A stretch of DNA of 10,741 nt from Hyphochytrium catenoides (lineage: Eukaryota; Sar; Hyphochytriomycetes; Hyphochytriales; Hyphochytriaceae). Made by a program: the position numbers and the translations under genes. Below are positions 7,760-10,741 of this stretch, piece after piece. The stretch is taken from positions 1-10,741 of the forward strand of contig FLMG01003930.1 of assembly GCA_900088475.1 (NCBI GenBank), in the 5' to 3' direction. Each line of letters starts with the position of its first letter. Position 1 is the stretch's first letter. The notes below the pieces were generated by a model. It searched no databases. It saw only the letters and a program-made list of their open reading frames with translations, and was not told the DNA's origin.

Positions 7760-8483
7760 TTTCTACATTGAGCTCTATTCTCTGTGTTGTACCTTTCGTC
7801 CCTTCGCTTGTTCATCTCTCCTCTATTTTTCTGGACCTAATAGTACAGACTGACTGAACATCTTTCTGCCTTCTCTCTCTCTTTTTCTCTCTGTCTCTCT
7901 CTATCTCTCGTTCTTTCTCTCTGGCTTCCTTAGGGGAGAGTATTTTCGGCGTTTCGAGTGGTTTCGCTTTAAAGATTTGGAGTTTCGCCCTGCGGACCGC
8001 CGGGGCGACAGAATCCTTCTCTTTTTCACATTGGAAGCGAAAGAGAGAGAATCTGGGTCTCCCCGTTCTTCTTCTTCTTCTTCTTCTCCCTTCGTGCTGC
8101 AGGGCGAGGAAGAGAAGAGAAGAGGGGATGAAGGACTGCAACAGTTGGAATTGAGAGGGAGAGAGAGAGAGGACCAGAGGAGAGGAGGAGGAGAGAGAGT
8201 TATCTCTCTCAAGTGCGTGGACTTTTATATTTTCTCTCCCCAGAACCGTATCACTCACTGCAGAACCGCTCTCAGGGGACCCCCGACCATTCTCTCTTCC
8301 CCTTCTTCTTCTTCTCTTTCTTCTTCCTCTCTCTCTCTCCCTTCTTCTTCGTCCCCTTCTCTCCCCTATTCTTCACTCTCTCTCTCTTCTTCTCCTTCAT
8401 CTTCCCTTCTTTCTTCTTCTGTCTCCTCTGCTCAAACAGCGTCAAATTCCCATCTAGAGGAAGGCTGGTCGCTCCTAATGTAA
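6442..8483 (+). CDS. Two-exon gene; NTF2/SnoaL-like domain with low-complexity inserts (about 569 aa)
   Basis: Exons are 6442-7601 and 7934-8483, joined in phase 2. Residues 1-220 are Arg/Glu/Lys/Ser-rich, largely from GA repeats. Residues about 222-253 (LGPVTQRILSLEKQLKIAEE...) look like a coiled coil. The informative part is residues 295-507: SIDYFNGAKFTDYACLFHSD, then IDGIASSRGLDAIKVMW continuing across the intron into GEYFRRFEWFRFKDLEF, then ILLFFTLEAK, then VISLKCVDFYIFSPQNRITH. This order (helix, small-loop F.D motif, G.DAI..MW helix, then antiparallel strands) matches the NTF2/SnoaL-like alpha+beta barrel. That fold may be enzymatic or protein-binding; no function can be assigned. Two inserts interrupt it: Ser-rich at about 336-370 and Ser/Glu/Arg-rich at about 424-475. 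The last 62 residues are Ser/Leu-rich. The start is uncertain: ATGs at 6442, 6451 and 6454 are all in frame, 6454 having a good context (A at -3, G at +4), and an upstream exon is possible. Confidence 0.65.
7602..7933 (+). other. Spliceosomal intron, 332 bp, full of CT microsatellites
   Basis: The donor is a canonical GTAAGT at 7602-7607 and the acceptor is TTCCTTAG ending at 7933. Joining them keeps the frame and continues the predicted domain (VMW into GEYFRRFEWF). Reading through instead hits TAA at 7603. The interior is mostly (CT)n/(CTTT)n, with a run at about 7711-7746, so the whole intron acts as a very long polypyrimidine tract. Confidence 0.8.
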
Positions 8484-8608
8484 TGTTACTGGAAAGAAAA
8501 GAGAGAGAACGGTGTCTCTCTCTCTACTTCTACATCACAATATTTTCTACCTTCTCTCCTTCTTTATAAAACTAACATAGAAGAGGGAGTTAGAGGGCAA
8601 CAACCACC

Positions 8609-8652
<44 letters not shown>

Positions 8653-8770
8653 AGAAAGAGGGTTGCAGATTGACATAAAAGTTTAGGGAAGACGGAAAGA
8701 GCCAGGGAGACACCTCAAAAAGAGAGAATATGAGAAGGAGCGAGAGAGAGAGAGAGAGAGAGAAAAGAAG
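8484..8770. repeat. Gene 3' flank with (AG)n tracts
   Basis: After the stop codon the + strand stays CT-rich to about 8570, contains TTTATAAAA near 8563-8571, then flips to purine-rich. A pure (AG)14 lies at 8619-8646 and a shorter (GA)n at about 8742-8763. I see no confident polyadenylation signal. Confidence 0.7.
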
Positions 8771-10440
8771 GAAGGAGAGGGCTACTGAATGACCTATGCG
8801 TGGACAGGGAAAAAGGGCCCGAAGGGCCCGTGGACAGGGGTAAAAAGAAAGAAAATAAGGAAAAGAGCTCCCCCAAACTACAAGACCGACAAAATCGGCC
8901 TACTATTAGGGCAAAGGCAGCCTCCTTTAAGTACAGACTATAGCTAGCTTTCGCTATCAAACTGACGATATCATCCTCAAATTACTTTAAAAGACAACTT
9001 ATCATTAGCACCACCACCACCGGCATCTATCTCGAGCAAGGTCGATGATGATGTCGGTGGTGTATGCTGGTATCCAACAACAATTTTCTTCCATTATGAC
9101 TACCTCTGTCTACCAAATACTACTGTGTGGTTTGTTGCTGCTTCCTGCTGCTGGCCCTTCAATCATTCATTATCAAACTTCTTCTTTTCATCGACTTGGA
9201 TGCCTTCTTGTCATTATAGAACTGGCCATATACAGTATTAGCACCGCTGCAGCAGCGCACACGCGAGGAGAAGAAAATTGAAAATAGGACAAGGTGCAAG
9301 ATGATGATGATTGGTTATCATGAAGTTAGCGTTGCTTGTGTCGGGAATTGATAGGAAGAGTTTACATGATGGTGTGGTATGTTGATTTATAAAAAACAAG
9401 AAGCTTATAAAGAAGTAGAGACGCTTGGCAGCAGCCGCGCATCATCAGTTAGAAGTCGAGAGGTCACACAATATCACTATTATGCCCGACAACAGTAAGA
9501 GATCAAATATGTGCCTTTGGACAAGTGACCGAGGAAAAACGAATGTTGCGAAAAAGCCTTGTTGTCTGTCGTCGAAAGGCTTGATTGAAGCTAGCCTTTT
9601 ACTAAAGAAGAGAAGGTGGGTGGCCATAGTAAGAATTCACATAGAAGTGATGAGAGAGAAAGTAAAAAGAGTCGAAGGTCTCAATGTTGATGATCCTCAT
9701 CCGACTGGAGACGTACTAAGCTTACTTCACACTACTATTTAAGCACGTTCGACGAGAGCTGTGTCCTATTACAACTATTCCTGGACGCAATCGGTCGTGC
9801 CTACCTCCTACCAGAATGATGGGCGACCGACGATCTCCCCATCACCACTACTGTCGTCCCTCTTAGTCCACAACATCATCAGTTCGTCGCTCGGAGAGGG
9901 GCCAAGAATGTGAGCCCTCTTCCTAAGAAGCCAAGGACAGTGCTGACAACAGGGGCCGCGAGCAGGTAGTCGTCCGTCGGATGGTGACCAAGCAAAGGGT
10001 TGACGAAAATTGGTGTCGCTTCTTAGTAGTGGTGATACCAACAACGTCATGAAACTTCTTCTACTACTGCTGCTACCATGTTATTTAAAGAGGAGTTCAT
10101 AGCTTCCAGGGGAAAACAGCCAGATCAGAAGAAGAAGAGAGAAACCCAAATAGGGACCTGCTGCACGGATAAAAGTATTAACCGTATTCAGGCTTCTTCT
10201 GAGGTGCAGGGAGGCGTGCGGCTGCTGGAGGAATCATCATCAACCATCATCATCTTTATCGGCGGGTTGTATTAGCTGCTGGTTGGTGCTAGCAGGGTAG
10301 TACAGCACGTTGCGGTGGAAAATCTTTAGGCTAGATTGTAACGACCCTTTCCTGTAGCCCAAAAGCACGAATTTACTAGCGAGGGGACCTCCAGGATCAT
10401 AAAAGTCCGCTAGTGAAAACACCGCATCCTAAGATTAATT
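8771..10440. other. Intergenic region with no supported gene
   Basis: The repeat CGTGGACAGGG occurs at 8799-8809 and 8829-8839, flanking two GGGCCC sites. Trinucleotide-rich sequence (CAC, GAT, TGC) runs through 9008-9300, and CACCACCACCGGCATC near 9010 is nearly complementary to GATGTCGGTGGTG near 9050. TCGGTCG (9791-9797) pairs with CGACCGA (9824-9830). ATCACCACTACT (9841-9852) is the inverse of 10025-10036. ACTAGCG near 10374 pairs with CGCTAGT near 10408. Open frames of 78-105 codons exist on both strands but lack motifs, and one (9425-9742) has no ATG before 9482. Exons of a gene extending beyond the window cannot be excluded. Confidence 0.4.
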
Positions 10441-10447
10441 CCTTCTC

Positions 10448-10687
10448 AGAATAGAAAGAATAGAATTAGGGCGGAGTTTGGTATGCCTATCGGTTTTACG
10501 AATATCGGTCAAACAGATTGAGGACTCCGTTAGGCGCAATCTATTATAGCAGTATATGTTAGGGTAGGGTTACGAAAGAATAGAATTAGAGCGGAGTTTC
10601 GAAAGCCATAGATCTGAGGAGCAAATGAGAATAGAATTGGAATAGGATTAAGCCATACATTTGTATTGATTCTATTCTTTCTATTCT
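10448..10687. repeat. MITE-like repeat: inverted and direct copies of an AGAATAGAATT motif
   Basis: AGAATAGAAAGAATAGAAT at 10448-10466 is repeated perfectly in inverted orientation at 10669-10687 (19 bp). A 26-bp segment starting GAAAGAATAGAATTAG and ending GCGGAGTTT occurs at 10454-10479 and 10574-10599 with one difference, and a shorter AGAATAGAATT copy lies at about 10629. I see no clear target-site duplication. It may be part of a short non-autonomous element, or a decayed tandem repeat that happens to be bounded by inverted copies. Confidence 0.55.
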
Positions 10688-10741
10688 TCAGGGTTGTTGT
10701 TATATGTGAATACTCCGTGTAGTAGTACCATATACTCCTCT

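Noticed and set aside
9045-9281. 78-codon frame starting ATGATGATG with a Leu-rich hydrophobic stretch
   Set aside because: It lies in trinucleotide-repeat-rich DNA, has no clear signal-peptide organisation at its N-terminus and no recognisable domain.
9425-9742. 105-codon open frame
   Set aside because: It begins at TTG; from the first ATG (9482) only about 86 codons remain and nothing in them resembles a known family.
9808-10050. 80-codon minus-strand frame
   Set aside because: No motif, no splice context, and the region is full of short inverted repeats.
10049-10102. Mini-frame beginning MKLLLLLLLP, like a signal peptide
   Set aside because: It stops after 17 residues and no donor site that would continue it to another exon is visible; Leu codons come from a CTT/CTA/CTG run.
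10556-10573. TTAGGGTAGGGTTA, reminiscent of telomere repeat
   Set aside because: Only two imperfect units occur, with no array around them.

Overview
The window is eukaryotic nuclear DNA. It contains a plant-type PIF/Harbinger DNA transposon, a protein gene read through a canonical GT-AG intron, very large amounts of (CT)n/(GA)n simple repeat, and a satellite-like tandem array. I cannot name the species. Frequent Ser-Leu and Arg-Glu runs produced by CT/GA repeats, together with a Harbinger element, would suit a repeat-rich protist or alga (stramenopile or alveolate), but this is a guess.

Layout from left to right. Positions 1-235 are pyrimidine-rich with no gene. Positions 236-1149 hold eight diverged tandem units of about 114 bp, and units 2-3 look like units 7-8, which suggests a higher-order period of about 568 bp. 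Positions 1365-1664 are a pyrimidine-rich then purine-rich simple-repeat block. Positions 1871-5138 are a complete Harbinger transposon flanked by TTA target-site duplications, with terminal inverted repeats matching at 31 of 33 positions. It carries two convergent genes: an intact DDE transposase on the + strand (2380-3783) and a Myb/trihelix-like accessory gene on the - strand (3830-4671). The accessory gene is broken by a 5-bp tandem duplication at 4076-4085. In characterised Harbinger elements the two proteins cooperate: the Myb-like protein binds DNA and helps the transposase reach the nucleus and the element ends. This copy therefore looks recent, but probably cannot move unaided unless another copy supplies the second protein.

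The right half is dominated by CT/GA repeats, including a perfect (TC)34 tract at 5551-5618. Inside them sits one credible host gene (about 6442-8483, two exons, about 569 aa). It has a charged low-complexity N-terminal half, a short coiled coil, and a C-terminal domain that reads like the NTF2/SnoaL-like fold. That domain is interrupted twice by simple-repeat-derived inserts. From 8484 to 10440 I see GA tracts, trinucleotide-rich sequence and small hairpins but no gene I can support. The right edge (10448-10687) has a 19-bp perfect inverted repeat and a 26-bp direct repeat 120 bp apart, like part of a small non-autonomous repeat family.
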